Assembly (NCBI GenBank): GCA_013397935.1
Contig: VZRN01001116.1
Location: 69,337-133,336, forward strand
Reading direction: 5' to 3'
DNA: 64,000 nucleotides
Source of the DNA: Dasyornis broadbenti
Lineage: Eukaryota; Chordata; Aves; Passeriformes; Dasyornithidae
The position numbers and the translations under genes were made by a program. Below, piece after piece: positions 1 through 13,000 of the stretch (the stretch's first letter is position 1; the number at the start of each line of letters is the position of its first letter). Below the pieces are notes generated by a model that saw only the letters and a list, made by a program, of their open reading frames with translations, ran no database searches and had not been told where the DNA came from.

Positions 1-630
1 GAAGGCTCAAAGAGAAGTTACCAAACTGCCTTGAGAAGTCAGACCATGAAGGAAAAAAAAAAAAGCTGGATTCCCACAAGCCTTTTAAAACCAGACACAT
101 CCTGAAACGTGAGAGGCTCCAGAAAGCAGATATATGCAGTTCACTCAGGTATGGAAAGCTGCATTACGAAACTCCCGTTGTTGCCTTCATGTTACAACAC
201 CTTTAATTTCTCTTTTCCTCTGTGGTTTTATCTCCTCCTGGGCACAAGGTGCTGCCAAGTCTCAGGTGCTCTAGCATTAGGGTTGCATCACTTTGATGGC
301 AACAGCATTGCTCTAATAAACCACACACTGAGGGCCCTCCTGTGCCCTTCGGGCAAAGATGTGGTAGCCCTCTGTTTCCTGCATAGCTGGAAACTGAAAT
401 GGGAGAGTCTGACAAAGAAAGGATCTGTGGCCCTGGTTAAGATAACAGACCGACTGTCAAGGGCAATCTGCTGACTTCATTAGCTTTGAAGATCTGGGCA
501 GGTGGGAAATAGCAGGGAGCTTTGCATTCATCTCTGTGACCATCACCTTCCTCACGCAACCCTCCTGTTGTCTTGCCCAGCTCTCAACAGACACGTGGAT
601 CCAGGCAAAGCAGAGCAGGCAGATGTATTT

Positions 631-657
631 ATTCTGGCTGAAATTTTCAGCCAGAAT
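631..657. repeat. Perfect palindrome, 13-base arms with one-base centre
   Basis: attctggctgaaa at 631-643 is exactly complementary to tttcagccagaat at 645-657, with a single T between. It is long for chance in a 64-kb window. No transposon ends are recognisable around it. Confidence 0.9.
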
Positions 658-1576
658 GGCCTGTTGGGTCAGCAGTAATTCCACCTCCACCAGTGTCCTC
701 TCCTGCTGTGTGCAGCCTGGGATGAAGCTGGGGAAACCCAGCCCCAGCTGTGCCACGATCTGTGCAGCTGCAGCCAGCCGTGGACTGCTGCTGCTGCTCA
801 GGAGCAAGGAAAACGGCACAATCACTCTTCATCAGCATCTTTGTGGTGTAGCCTGTGATCCTCCACCAATGTTCCACCAGGCAAATTATCAAGGCAGAGC
901 GGTGAGTGTCAGCAAAGGCTCTCCTGTATCCTTGGGTGATAATGTTCTGTTGTTTTCGCAGTCTCTACTCCAGCCACGTTAACAAAAGCAGGCAGAAAGC
1001 AGTCCAAAAGTGAGCACAAGAGGAGCACATAAATCAGAGGGTACAGACAGATTCTCTCTTGCCCAAATCTGCTGCGACCAACAGACTGTAGTGAAGGCAG
1101 TGCCCTTTTGCTGCTGCCATTCCCCAAGATGTCTCTCCACTTCCAATCCCCCCAACACCACTTTTTACCCTTGGCAGCATCAGGATCCTCCTTCTCCTCT
1201 GTCACAGTCTCTTGATGCCAAATATGACCTGCAATCAAAAGGCTTGGACCTACCCCACCACTGAGACCTGCTTCAGCCAGGGTGGGGCATCCACATGCCA
1301 ACCCTGGAAGTTCATGCTGGGGCAGTTTGAGGGGCTGTATTAAAGCAAGCAGCTGCACATTGTCCACAGCACCTCTCCTCTGATGGTCACTGACTCTGCC
1401 ATGCTGATGGCAGAAGTGGCAGATGTGCCTTCTCTTTGCTGCAGCATCTCACAGCTAAGGTGCTGATCTGTGCTGGAGAGAAAGAGCCAGCTACAACTGC
1501 CTCACAGGTGTTCATCTGCAGAGGTGATACCCTCCAGCAACACATCAAGGCGTGAACTCTTAGAAATCATGCCTGT

Positions 1577-1621
1577 GTGACCTGGCACGTGACCTGGCTC
1601 TAGCTTTAAGGAGCTAGAGCC
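1577..1621. repeat. 12-bp tandem duplication with E-box, then 10-bp hairpin
   Basis: gtgacctggcac and gtgacctggctc are adjacent (1577-1588, 1589-1600), and their junction creates a CACGTG E-box at 1586-1591. A hairpin overlaps the end: ggctctagct at 1596-1605 pairs perfectly with agctagagcc at 1612-1621 across a six-base loop. Confidence 0.85.
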
Positions 1622-2340
1622 CTTGGAGTGAGCCTGAAGAGCCCTACACAGGCTGGCTGGTCGTGAGACGGCCACCAGCAGAGCTGCCACAGCCTTCCTG
1701 CCATGGAAGTGCTCTGCAAAGAGAGTTTGTCACCATGTGATTGTAAACTCCTCGTGGCATGACACATCTTTCATCCCTCTGACAAACCTGAGCATGACAG
1801 GGGAAAGCACGGAGACAGTGCCTAGCTGACCCCTTCTGGCACTCCCCAAACATAAATGTTTATTAATAGCACAATAAAGAGAGCCAAAAAGGAGCAGACC
1901 CTGAGAAACAGTGCAAGTTACCTGCCAGCTGAACCCTAGCAGCAGCAACAATAAACATGGCACAAGTAGAAATTATCAAAGACAACTTGGGAGGAAACCA
2001 CAAGAAATGGCAGTTGAGCCTTATTAGTGCCATAAATCATAGAACTGGTTTCAGTTCCTGCAGCTCCTCACACGCCGTGTGACGCTGTCTCTTGCACAGC
2101 AAGCAATAGGGGTCTGCACAGCCTGGAGGCACAAAACAAAGCAGGCGGGGAAAAACACCGCTTTTTACCAAAGTAATTCTTAATTTAATTGTAAATCAAA
2201 GGCAGGGGGGTTCTGTTGCTGTCTGTGAGGGGATGAATAGGAGGGAGAGACATGTGTGAGGTGGGAGAAATGTGGACTTTCTAGGATTTGGAAACTTCTC
2301 TAAGTGAGTGTTTCAGGCAGACATCTTCACAAGGCTATCT

Positions 2341-2363
2341 GCTTGCTTGCTTATTTATTTATC
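2341..2363. repeat. (GCTT)n/(ATTT)n microsatellite
   Basis: gcttgcttgc switches to ttatttatttat. Confidence 0.85.
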
Positions 2364-4138
2364 TGAAGATTTGCCACCTCTGTGCTCTTTGTTTGTCTGG
2401 TTGTCTTTAAGCCTATTGTACATCCTGAGCTTTTTTTCTCCAGGGGTGATTTTGACAACAGGAGCCATAATGTTTGATTCTTCCTCAGATTCTCCTCTGA
2501 AGTGGAGGGAGTAGAGGGAAGGGTTAGCCCACCTCACCTCTAATTTTAACAATGTTTGAAGCTTCTTGAGGCACATGATCTTTATTTCACTTGGGACCCT
2601 GCCACCCTCAGCCATTGATGTGCATCATTGATTATTCTTCCTTTCCTGCCTAGAAAATTCGTTCTACACTGAATTGTCTGAACAGAATTTTAGACTCACC
2701 ACTAACCACTGTTACCCACCTTGTTCAGAGAAGCAATGAACCTAGCAATTAATAATAACCCTTACTTATTTTTCATATAATTTAAGAGCCAGCAGTGTCT
2801 CAGCACGGTAAGGGACCAAACATGAGACAGACATGGTCTCTAGACAAATGCTTTTGCCCTAGAAATACCCACCACTAGGGAAAATTCGGCTCCCAGGAGT
2901 ATCTCCAGAGTCTTTAAAGGAAGTCCCCAACGCAGAGGAAAATCCCAAGCATTAAATTTTGTTTTTAAAGCACACCCAAACCACAGCACCCGATCATTAT
3001 GTGATTCCTTGTGCACTACTGCATTGGAAGCAATACCTAGGAAAGACATAAGCCTGACAGGCAGCACAGTCTAGAGCAGCAAAACAAATGACAAAGACTC
3101 AGACCAGAGTTCAAAGAAGTTCAAAGGAGGAACAAGTGAAATTCTGTGTCTTACTGGGTGTGCTTTAAGTTTGATTATCTTCTCCTGGTCAGTAAACAGG
3201 TAAGACATACAAGTCCAATTGCTTTTTTTCTCAGAAACCAGTCCTTAACCATCTGACGTGAAATACAGTAAAAACTTTCACATCCTCAGGCTCAAACTAC
3301 ATGAAGGGATTGTATCCAGGTCCACACGTTAGGAAAGGAAGCCCCAGCAGGAAGATGAAGTCTGATTACACCCATGCAGGCATTGCAATACACTTCAGCT
3401 TGCTTGTGTCCTCTGCATGTCTGAAATGCCTGATAAATAAGGAACTACCAGCAGAAAAATGATAACTATGAGACAGTACTCTTGTCTTGTCGTGTGTTAC
3501 TTCCTTGCAGCAGCCCTGAGCTTTTGGGGCAGATTCTCTCAACCAACCAAGCTGTGCTTTGAAGTAGCACAACCTCAGAGGAAAATGCTGTCAACCGACC
3601 ACGCAAGCCCGGTTTGGCCCTTGATGTAACCACTTCAGCTAGAGACATCTTAAACAGGCGAAAGCAACCCACTCTTCCAGTCAGACGGGGAAAACGTAGG
3701 TTCTGTACTGCCAGCAGCTACCCAGAGGGAAAGGCACAGCACAGATGGACCCTTTCCAGATCACAGGTACCGCGCGGCCGGGCCAGAAGCAGAGGCTGGT
3801 GGTTCACGCTCCTGAGTGTGAAGCAACCAGCAGGAAATGGTTCATCTAGAAACACCTCTCTGCATTCACTCAGCTGCAGGAGATGGTTGGGGCTGTAGTC
3901 TTCTGTGAGGCCAGGGAGGGACAGATTTCCAGCCTGTCCCTGGCAGGGGACAGCAGCTGACACTACGGCTTGGTGATCACAGGCTATGCCAACCCCTGCC
4001 AGAGGAAGCTGTCCTGGCCTTCCCTGCCTCCTGCCACTAGTTCTCATCCTGAGGTCATCTTCTTTGGCTTCAGGAGAACTGATCCCTCACAGACACCTTT
4101 TTTCCTTGGTGAATTTTAATGCAGGCTTATTCCTTCAT

Positions 4139-4159
4139 TGAGGTCACTGAGTGACCTCA
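4139..4159. promoter_or_regulatory. Perfect palindrome containing AGGTCA half-sites (IR5)
   Basis: tgaggtcact and agtgacctca flank a single G. It contains AGGTCA at 4141-4146 and its complement at 4152-4157, separated by five bases. AGGTCA is the nuclear-receptor half-site, but a five-base inverted spacing is not the classic oestrogen-response spacing of three. Confidence 0.35.
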
Positions 4160-4400
4160 CATGGTTTCGCATGCAGCAAGTGAGTGAGCACTGGGAAGCA
4201 AGACCAGCAGGAGAGTCTTCTTCTGCTTCCTACAACAACTGCTTATTGCCACTGAGACTCTGGGGGGTTGTTTGGGTTTTTAAAGGGGACTTCTCAATTA
4301 TAAGACACAACATTCAAGCTCTGTCTCTCTGCTTATGGCCCAAACATGTACACAGTGATCTTGTCTTTCGAAGAGAAACTCAAGTGAAGCTTTGTCACAG

Positions 4401-4616
4401 ACATGGACCAACCATAAGTTTCTGTGTCATGGACAACCTCTTAAAACTTTTAGAGCATACAGAATGAACTCCACATGGACCAACCATAAGTTTCTGTGTC
4501 ATGGACAACCTCTTAAAACTTTTAGAGCATACAGAATGAACTCCACATGGACCAACCATAAGTTTCTGTGTCATGGACAACCTCTTAAAACTTTTAGAGC
4601 ATACAGTATGAACTCC
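4401..4616. repeat. 72-bp minisatellite, three copies
   Basis: Three head-to-tail units begin at 4401, 4473 and 4545, each starting acatggaccaaccataag and ending atgaactcc. The only difference I see is agaatgaa in units 1 and 2 against agtatgaa in unit 3. The period is a multiple of three, so open frames run through the array on both strands (108 codons on plus, 61 on minus) and show a 24-residue repeat. I read these frames as by-products, because no flanking coding text, splice sites or family resemblance supports a gene. Confidence 0.97.
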
Positions 4617-5749
4617 ACAGTCTTGTTAGCAACACTCCTTTTGTTGACTCTGGTGGCTTGCCAAATTTCTAGGTGTAAAGCTAATGTCTCCCATTGTCTG
4701 AGGTCCAAGAAAGCCTAAACTTCTCGCACTTCTACTATAGGACAGCTTAGAACAAAACATCAGGTACTGAAGCATTTCGTGTGCAGCTGCTTTGCTGGTG
4801 ACTGGCAAAGCAAAGAGCAGTAGGACACTTGGCTTTGCTCTGACTCAGTCTTGTTGATTTTTGTGTGTGCGACCACTGCTTTCAGTAGCACCAGCTATAT
4901 ATGTCTGCTTGAAATGAGTGTGAAGCTCAGGCTTAATCAATCACTATCTTGCTCAGGGTGCAGGGGTTTGTGCAGTTTCTGAAAAAAAGCACATCACACC
5001 AAGGAGTTACCTGAAAATGCATCACTTTCTTCTCTTTAACAAGATCATGAGGCCCTAAAAATGATCTGTTTCTTTCAACATCATCTTCTGATCCCTCCAG
5101 TATGGAGCCAGAAGCCTGGAGGCAGCACTGTGCCGAGCCAGCTGCCAACTAGCAAGGACATTCCAGCAGAGCGAGCATCCAGGAGTTGTATGTGGCTTTG
5201 CAGGGATCAGGGAATCAGTGCAGAGAGCCACTGCAAGAAGCTGCTGCTTCTGACCTGCTCTGCTGCACTGCCTGGGAAGCCTCCATTCAGGATGGAAGAA
5301 GCTGCTCCTTTCCCTCCCACACGACACCGCCACTTGCCATGGCTCTGACAGGGGTGGGGGGTTGGTATGTCACCTCATCACACAACTATTTTGATCTGCC
5401 AAGACTTGCATCACATCTATGAGGATGAATCAGACCACAGGAAGTGAGGAGAGGCACATGCATGTGCAAGAGGAGGGGTTTGACCCTCTTATATAGGATG
5501 GTTGTTCCTAAAGGGAGGATTCAGGTGTAATATCCAGTAGCCCTATACCAAGCAGACATTTGAGCCATAATCCCAGCTTCTCCTCCAATCTCCTAGAAGT
5601 ACAATGAAAATATCAGCTACACTAAGGATTTTCTAAACAGTTCAACTGTAGGAGTCATCAGGAACTTCGAACTTGCTGGCCGTCCTCCTCAATCTCATAA
5701 GTACAAAGAAAGAACAGAGTGTTTTATTTAACAGAACATGAACTAAGTA

Positions 5750-5850
5750 AGCTAAGGGTCTGGGATCCTGGGTTTGTAGCAGTGATGCTGGCTAGGGGTT
5801 TGGCATATCACTGACACATTCAGGACTCCATTTCCCAACTCATAATGTGC
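5750..5850 (+). repeat. Possible MIR-like SINE fragment
   Basis: The text ggtctgggatcctgggtttg, gcatatcactgacacattca and ggactccatttcccaactca could be a decayed MIR (head, then a 'cagtttccccatctgta'-like segment). Similarity is weak. Confidence 0.3.
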
Positions 5851-7912
5851 AGTGTTTGACTAAGGATGTGAAATGCCTGTTGATGTATGATGCCAGTCAT
5901 CTTGCCAGATCCAAACCAAACTAATTCCAGCATCAGGCTGAGATACTGGAAATGGAAATGGCCTTGACACATGATGGTGAGCATGGTCTGCCTTGTCTTG
6001 ATATTGTTTCCGTCTCTGCTAGCTGCCTTCACTGTCCACAGCCTTTGCCTTCTGCTGGAAGTTTCCTCCACTCAGGTTGTCCCTGGCTCCTCTGTGCCAT
6101 TCTGGCCCAAATTCCTACTTAAATCCAACTGCCAGACCTCGTTTCCGCTGTCCTGGCCCCCTCCATCACTGCATTCCCTTCTGAAGTGTAACCAGGCTCT
6201 AGATTTTGATACAGCTCTGTTACAAGGAACCGGCATCTGATTAGACCCACCAAATAGCATTAGCTTCCCACCCTTCTCATTACTTGGAGCTATTCTGAAG
6301 ACAATAGATGACCAGATGCGCCCAGGGAAACAGCTGGGGTAAGCACAGGGATAGAAAAGCTAACTTAGGAGAAAAGGCACCAAGAAAGAAAAACAGTGAA
6401 CCGCACTTTCAAGTTTTGCCAGCATAGCAAAGAGTGTGGGAACAAATTACAACATCAGTGAGATACCTCTGGCGATGAAAGTCCCAGTTTCTTTAGGAAA
6501 CTAGTATAAGTTATACCGGCAAAAAGCTGTATCTCCAGTAGGAGTTTGTCAGAAAATCCTTCCCAGGGTAGGCAGAGCCAGCAATATTAAAAGGCAATAA
6601 TATAGCCCAGCTGTAGGAAGCCTGTTTTCATGGGGAGAAATATTTTCCTGTGACAAGTCTCAAGCAGTTAAGCTCCAGAGAGCTTCACAGTACAGGCAGA
6701 AGCTTTGTACATTTCTATATGAATATGTATTTAATTATGACTGAAGTGCAGAACACATTAACATAAATAAAGAGGAGAAATAGAAAGCAGGAAAGGAGGG
6801 AGGGAAAAGGTCTGTTTTTCACCTGGCAGCAGCCCTGACTCCTCATCATTCTAGGGAGGACACAGAGCGATGCTTGGACATTATAGCCTGCCCATCTACT
6901 CCCAGCAGGTAGGATCAGCCTCCTCAGCCCTGTGGGTCTTGCTTAGGGATTAGTAGACATGGAGCCATGGTCAGATAACCACAAACCAGTATGACAAAGA
7001 GGTATAATAGGTTGGCGAGCAGAAGAAGAAGAGACTGGTTGTTGGGGGATTTTATGAAGCCATCTGCAGAACCTTCTCCCATTCCTCCTTCCCCCTGGCT
7101 GGGACACATTCCTTCACACAATGAGAGTGCTTTATGTTGCCAGATGATGATGGGCAAAAGAACAGATGAACAAGAATGGTGGTGCAAGAGAAGGGAAAGC
7201 TTTGCCTGAAGACAGACAGGAAGCTCCTTCTTCCTCCGCCCCTCAGCCCTGCAGGACTGACCCTTCACGTGGGCAGGAACATCCTGCTCCCCTGCCCTGT
7301 ACACACTGATGGCCTGTAGCCCATCAACTTTCTGAAATAAATAAATCGTGTCCTTTGCAGAGGACAGCACAGGGTTCCTTCTGCTGAAACTCTGTCCTGA
7401 CTGCTCTGGACCAAAAATAAAGACCTCACTTTTTTGATAATTATTCCTTAAAGCAAGGGCCTTAACCAGAGGTCAAATATTCGATTGTTTCTGTACCAAC
7501 ACTCTCACATGCCCATCTTCAACTGACTTCACGGTGACATCCTCAAGGACATGATGAACTTGCAAAAAGTGCAATACTGTTTGATCTTTCATTACTGTGC
7601 TTAAAAAATGCACTCTGGGGGAAATACAAATCTGACTCGCTGACAGAAATCCCTCCCCTTTGTTTGCACTGAAAGTGTTTTACAATGCAGCCCCAGCACT
7701 ACTAGCAGCAGCTGAATTCTACCTCAACACCGAAAGGCTGAGCAGAAACCAGCTGTGCCCAGTTTGTTTCTAGGAAAAACCTCCACGTGAAACTCAGCTC
7801 AGAGCAGGCTAAACCCAGACATTTCTTTCAATGCACATGGCTCCTTGGTAGCCCATCTGCTGTGAAGGTGTGCTGATGCCAGTGAAGTCATCAGGGTTAA
7901 TATTGAAAGGAC

Positions 7913-7944
7913 TTTTTTATTTTTCTTTTTTTTTTTTTCTTTTA
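7913..7944. repeat. T-rich low-complexity tract
   Basis: A 14-base T run sits between shorter T runs (tttttattttt before it, cttttaaa after it). Confidence 0.85.
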
Positions 7945-9999
7945 AATCCATACTATAGACAGGGTAGAAAGTTTTAGCCTCTTGTGGTCAAGGCTGGCTG
8001 ATCCTGGTACCTGCATTCAGGGCTGCCTCAACAAGCGCAGAGTTTAATTATTGACAAAGAAAAAGTCCTCTAAGTGAGCGACGCTTTATTTTAGGAAGGA
8101 AAAACAACTATATCCAGACTGGCTGTGCTCGAAAGTTTTGCTTCTTTTTATTTTTAACAACAGTGCACATAAAGAAAATGTAAGGCCCAGCCTGAATGGT
8201 AGCAATGAGCGCTTAATATTCTTTTTGCATAACCCTAACAAATCAGTGCATAATTTAAAAATGTCAGTGCACATCTGTGTTTGGCGTGCGGTGCTGCAAA
8301 GTGGGGCAGGAGAAGGGGGAACAGGAAGAGTAGAGATCCTGTAAGCTATTTACCTCTCTGCTGAATAATTTCCCTGGCACTTGCTGCAAAGCAGGGATGA
8401 ACACCGAACTCCTGCATGGAGTTCAGGACAGTGCCACTGCAGGAAGGTTCCAGGCCCTGCTGCAGTACTTGGCCTCTGAGAAAGCACTGCCACCACGAGC
8501 TGGTGAGGCTGCCCATAACCTCTACTGCTTCTCCTGCAGATAAAATCTGCGAGATCTTGCCTTTCTGCGGGTTTACAAGAGCAACAGCTAAGCTTTGCAG
8601 TGAAGTGTTCTCAGAAATTAATCTTCTAATCCTTCTTTTGGTGGCAAAAGAGGAGCTCCAGGGTTTTTTTTCCAGCAAATCTACTGCATTTATTGCTTTA
8701 ATGAGGAAGCATGGGGTCTGTTCCCTCCATACATCCCTAGATGACAATTCATAGCCTCTCAAGCAGCACTTCCATGACTTTAGATGAGACCTGACTTGCC
8801 TGAAAAGACAGGAGCAGACTCAGCTTCACACCCACTGAATCACCCACAGCCTCTGGGAGGGCAGTTGTTTTTGTGGTGAGTCCCTCTGGGGCTTCCCCAA
8901 CTGCTCCCCTGTTGCTGCTCCAGGAACTGAACAAACACTCAGTGGGTTGAACAGAAAGTACCATCCTCTCATGGTGACGGGCCACCATGCTCCTTTCAAA
9001 GTGTGAGCAGAGAGACATTCTGGAGGAATGTGTACTGCTTGTGCCGTCCAGCTCCAGAGATAAATAGAGGACAAGTCTCCATGGCTGCCAGTCTGGCACC
9101 TTTCGTGGGTAATAAAATATGCTCAACGCTTTTCAAGCTTTTCTACAAATAGTCAGAACTGTTTGTCACTATGTTGAAGGAATTAGGGGTTTTAGACACT
9201 GCTGGAATGATTAACTAGAGGCCTTTCTTTCAGAAGGGCATGAAATTTAGCTGAAAAGCAGAGTTTGTGAGTGTTCTGCTGGGCAGACAAAGTAGCCAGG
9301 GCACACTAGCAGGCACAAAGGCAGGCTCTCCAAGGGAGTGGTTTTCCCCAGGACGTGTAGGACCGCAAAGCCTGGTGACCTTGAGCATGGTGGCTGCTCC
9401 TAATCCTGCCCATGTCTCTGTGTGGGATGAAGGGGACAGAAAAGATACCTTCCTGTGAGCCAGTCACCCTCTGGAATGGGAAGGAGGGTTGTTGCAACTC
9501 CCATGGCGACACGCAAGAGAGGAGAGGACTGAGGGCCAACCTGGAAAGAGATAATTCTTGGAGGAAGGGGGAAAAGAGACATAAAGGAGAAGGTGCTGCA
9601 GGAGCGGTTGTAGAATGGACTGAGTAATGCTGAGGAAATAGATCTGTGAGTTGTCAGCACAAAAACAATCACTGAAGTGGGCGGCAGGATAAAGCTATCC
9701 TGGGGGCAAAGTGAGGAGTGAGGAGCGGGACTAAGGCAATGTCCTAAGGAAGTCTGATAGTAGGGAGGAGAAAAGCATGGAAAGAAGACAATGCAAGGAT
9801 ACCTAGAGAGGTAGGATGAAAACCAGGAGGACAAAAGGCTCTGGATCACCTCAGGAAGAGAGCTTTTCAATAAAGGAGGAATGATTCACATCAAAGGCAG
9901 GCAACAGACTGGGAAGGAGGCTTCAGAGTGTGCCAGGAATAACAACTGTGCCTCAGCTCATGTTGCGTTCCGTCTCTGCCTGCAGCATCGTACTCTTCC

Positions 10000-10075
10000 C
10001 ATTTCATCTGCAAACTCTTCAGGGCAGGGACCTGGTCCTCCTCCCTATCTAGCACTTCAAGAAATCATTTCCATT
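10000..10075 (+). repeat. L2/L3-type LINE 3' tail fragment
   Basis: The text ctgcaaactcttcagggcag, ggacctggtcctcctcccta and tctagcacttcaag matches the ancient tail motif 'tgtaagctctttggggcagggactgtctc...tacagcgcctagcaca' found at L2/MIR3-like and related 3' ends across amniotes. Confidence 0.55.
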
Positions 10076-13000
10076 TGTACCAAGAATATTAACTGGACAA
10101 ATGGGCATGTGGGCTTTTACACAGAAGAGGTAATACATCCCTGATTTATCTGCCGTTGTTTTCCTCACTGCGCTGCCACTCCACGAGCCCAAAACCCTGT
10201 ATCACGTCCCTGTCCTCTTTCACCTTTATCAAAACTGGGAGGCTGTATCAGAGGAGAAAAGAATACATCATGGGAGAAAAGAGGCCATTGTTTTGGCTTC
10301 TATTTTTTCATTTCCCGGGATCACCGCCATATAAACATTCAACCTTAAACACACACAAAATGCACTTTTAATTCTGCAGACCCTGCCTACCTCTCTTGGT
10401 TCACTTTTGATCTCCTGCTGCCCTAGAAATTCCATTTCCATGATGACTGCTCGCCTCCAGCACCTGCCACGCACTTCAACTTGCAATGGAAACTTGCAAC
10501 TCCCAATTCTTCCAACCCATCTATGTAGTAAGAGAAGAGCAAAGAATTTCAGTCTCTTTGTGTGTCTCTAGCTCCAGTGGCACTCAAAGCATGTACATAA
10601 GGGCTTTGCTAAATGGGAGTGGGCCTTAATGCACACTTAATCACCTTGAAGTTCAGCCCCAAATGTTTGCCTATTTTGCAGTGGTCAAGCTCTGTCTCTT
10701 GATTTCCTGTCTGCAGTACAGGAATAAAAAGAACAGCCGATGAAGGGTGAGGGAGACTCCACTGGTCTGACCTCGGGTTTGCTGAATAACTCATGACTGG
10801 CAAAACTGTGAATTGAATTCAGTTGGATTTTTTGAGGCATGAGCTGAAAAGACTTGATTTTTTTTGGTCCCTCCTCATTACATGGCAATGACCAGCCTAG
10901 CCATGGCTCCTCACCTTGCATCCAATATTTTCCATGTCTGATGGATGCCAAGTATTTTCTTTTGTTCCTAGTGTCCTGGTTTTTAACTTCTTTCATTTGT
11001 AGACCCTGTATACCTTCTAAAGTAGAAGTAACCCCCTCTGGAAATTCAATATCCATAGGGCTACCTTACAGGTCCACAGACTGCCAGGCACTGCCCCTGG
11101 CTCCTGCAAAGGCTTTGTCTGCTCCCAGTTTCAAGCGACACTGATGACCACCAGTATGTGAAAAGCATTGTTTGGATTTAGACTGGGGCAAAGTCCCTAT
11201 AAACCAAAACTCCTTATCACTTTTTCTTCTCTTTTCAAGTGGTCCTTTTCTCTGCTTTTAATAAATTCAAATTTTAGTGGTACAGATTTTCTGCAATGGA
11301 GCACTGCCTTGATAACCATTTAGTATGTAGCAGGCAGCCATTAATAGCGAGCAACAAAGAGGAAAGAAGATTATTACCTTTTAATCTTTCATTTATTCTT
11401 TGGGTAGCTAATAATTACTTAGACATTATGGCCAGTTACTATTACTTGCTAAGTTTCACAAAGCCCTGTTTCTATAGTCTTCAAAAACAGTAAAGGAAAT
11501 TACGTATCTAATAGAAAAAACCAGTTTCTAAGAGTATAGACACAGAATCCTAGACCAGATAGTAAAGGTTTTTAGGTACATGCTGCTCACTAAAACCAGT
11601 GAAAAGTAGACATTATTCATGCCCTTCCAAATCTAGATCCTCATGACTACAACCCTTGCTGTTGACTGGTATGATGGTAGAAACCTGAGATGAAATTAAA
11701 GCCTCCATCTACTCACAAGGGGCATAAAATGTTTCTCTCTCATTGTTTTTATTTTTAAACCAGAACTGCTGGACAATCCTTTTCTTCCCATTGCTGCAGT
11801 GTTAATCGAAGCCATATTTTCAGCTCTGATAACAGTAGGAAGGAAAAAAAGAAAAAAAAAAAGAAATGTAGCAAACCAGTTGTGACTTGCTTGGTATCAA
11901 AAGCCATGGAATGAACCATGGCACATCTGTATCTTCAGCTGCCATTTCAGGGAGCAACCCTCTCCTTCTGCCAGCCAGCCAGAGGGGCCACGACAGCAAA
12001 CTGGTGAGCACAGTCAGAACTGGACTGGAGGCGAGAGCTTGGTGCTGGGGCCCAGTAGCCCAGGCTGTTTCTGGCTCTGCTACGAGCTGGGTGGTGGAGC
12101 CAAAAGTCTTTACTGGCTCAAATCGCCTGCTTTACATTCTGTGAGGGCTTTGCTGGGGGTTTCCACTGCAGGTGGTGTCCGGTCCACCTCTGAGCTCTGC
12201 AGGTTTAGCTTGAACAGGCTGGGCATGCAGGTCAGTCCAGAAGAGCTCAGACCTGCTGGTGTTCCAGGTAAGCCACAAAATCTATGCCTTATCCTTGGCT
12301 TTCAGCAAGGGAGGGAAAATGCAAGAGGAGTGATTGGCAGGAGGAAAACTGCTGCTGGGTGAGAGCTTTATGTCATTGTCTCTTTTAATTTCACCATCAC
12401 TAGCTATGTCAGAGAGTTTAAATATGAGCAATGGTGTTGCTCGGTATTGTCAAGGGCATGCAGAGCCCCAGCCCAGTATCTAAATGAAATCCTCTGAAAA
12501 ATGACTAAACAGGATTAGCACGGCCTGAGTGCAGATACAACACACCTGCATGCTCATGAATCACCCTACACCCATGTGCAGTGGTGCAGCAGCCCCCACC
12601 AGAGACAGCAAAACAAACTGGCATTGGCAGAGCAGGATCAAGCCCTTTCTCAGGCAGGGCATCAACTGTAGCCCCCTGCAAGGGCAAACACAGCCCTGGC
12701 AGGGTCCTCCCACCCCAGGCAGCCGCTTCCAGACACCTGAGCAGGCTGGAGTGCATGCCAGGGCTGGTGTGGGGCAGGGGGCTCACCCTCCATCAGTTCC
12801 CACTTGGCTGGGGTGGGCTGCAGAGGCTCTGAGGCTTCTGTGCCTCAAAGCAATCCCGCAGTGTGGATGAAATCCCTCTCCGTGACAACACCTGGAAGCC
12901 AAGGAGGAAGGAAGGGAGCTCTCCCAAGCGTGTGGTCCTGCTGCAGGCAGCTGCCTGCGATGTGGCCACCTCAGGCTGCAGGCAGAGCTCTGGTGTCACA

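Larger units (their letters stand above)
1..4138. other. Intergenic sequence, no gene seen
   Basis: Open frames reach about 150 codons on either strand but overlap in antisense and contain no recognisable domain. Apart from the palindromes and microsatellite listed separately, I see only unique, decayed sequence. Confidence 0.7.

Noticed and set aside
2030..2070. Short CR1-like octamer region (aaatcatagaactggtttcag)
   Set aside because: Only about 20 bases resemble the CR1 end, too short to separate from chance.
4392..4718. 108-codon frame with 24-residue repeats as a repeat protein
   Set aside because: It is the direct product of a 72-bp minisatellite whose period is a multiple of three, with no supporting coding context.
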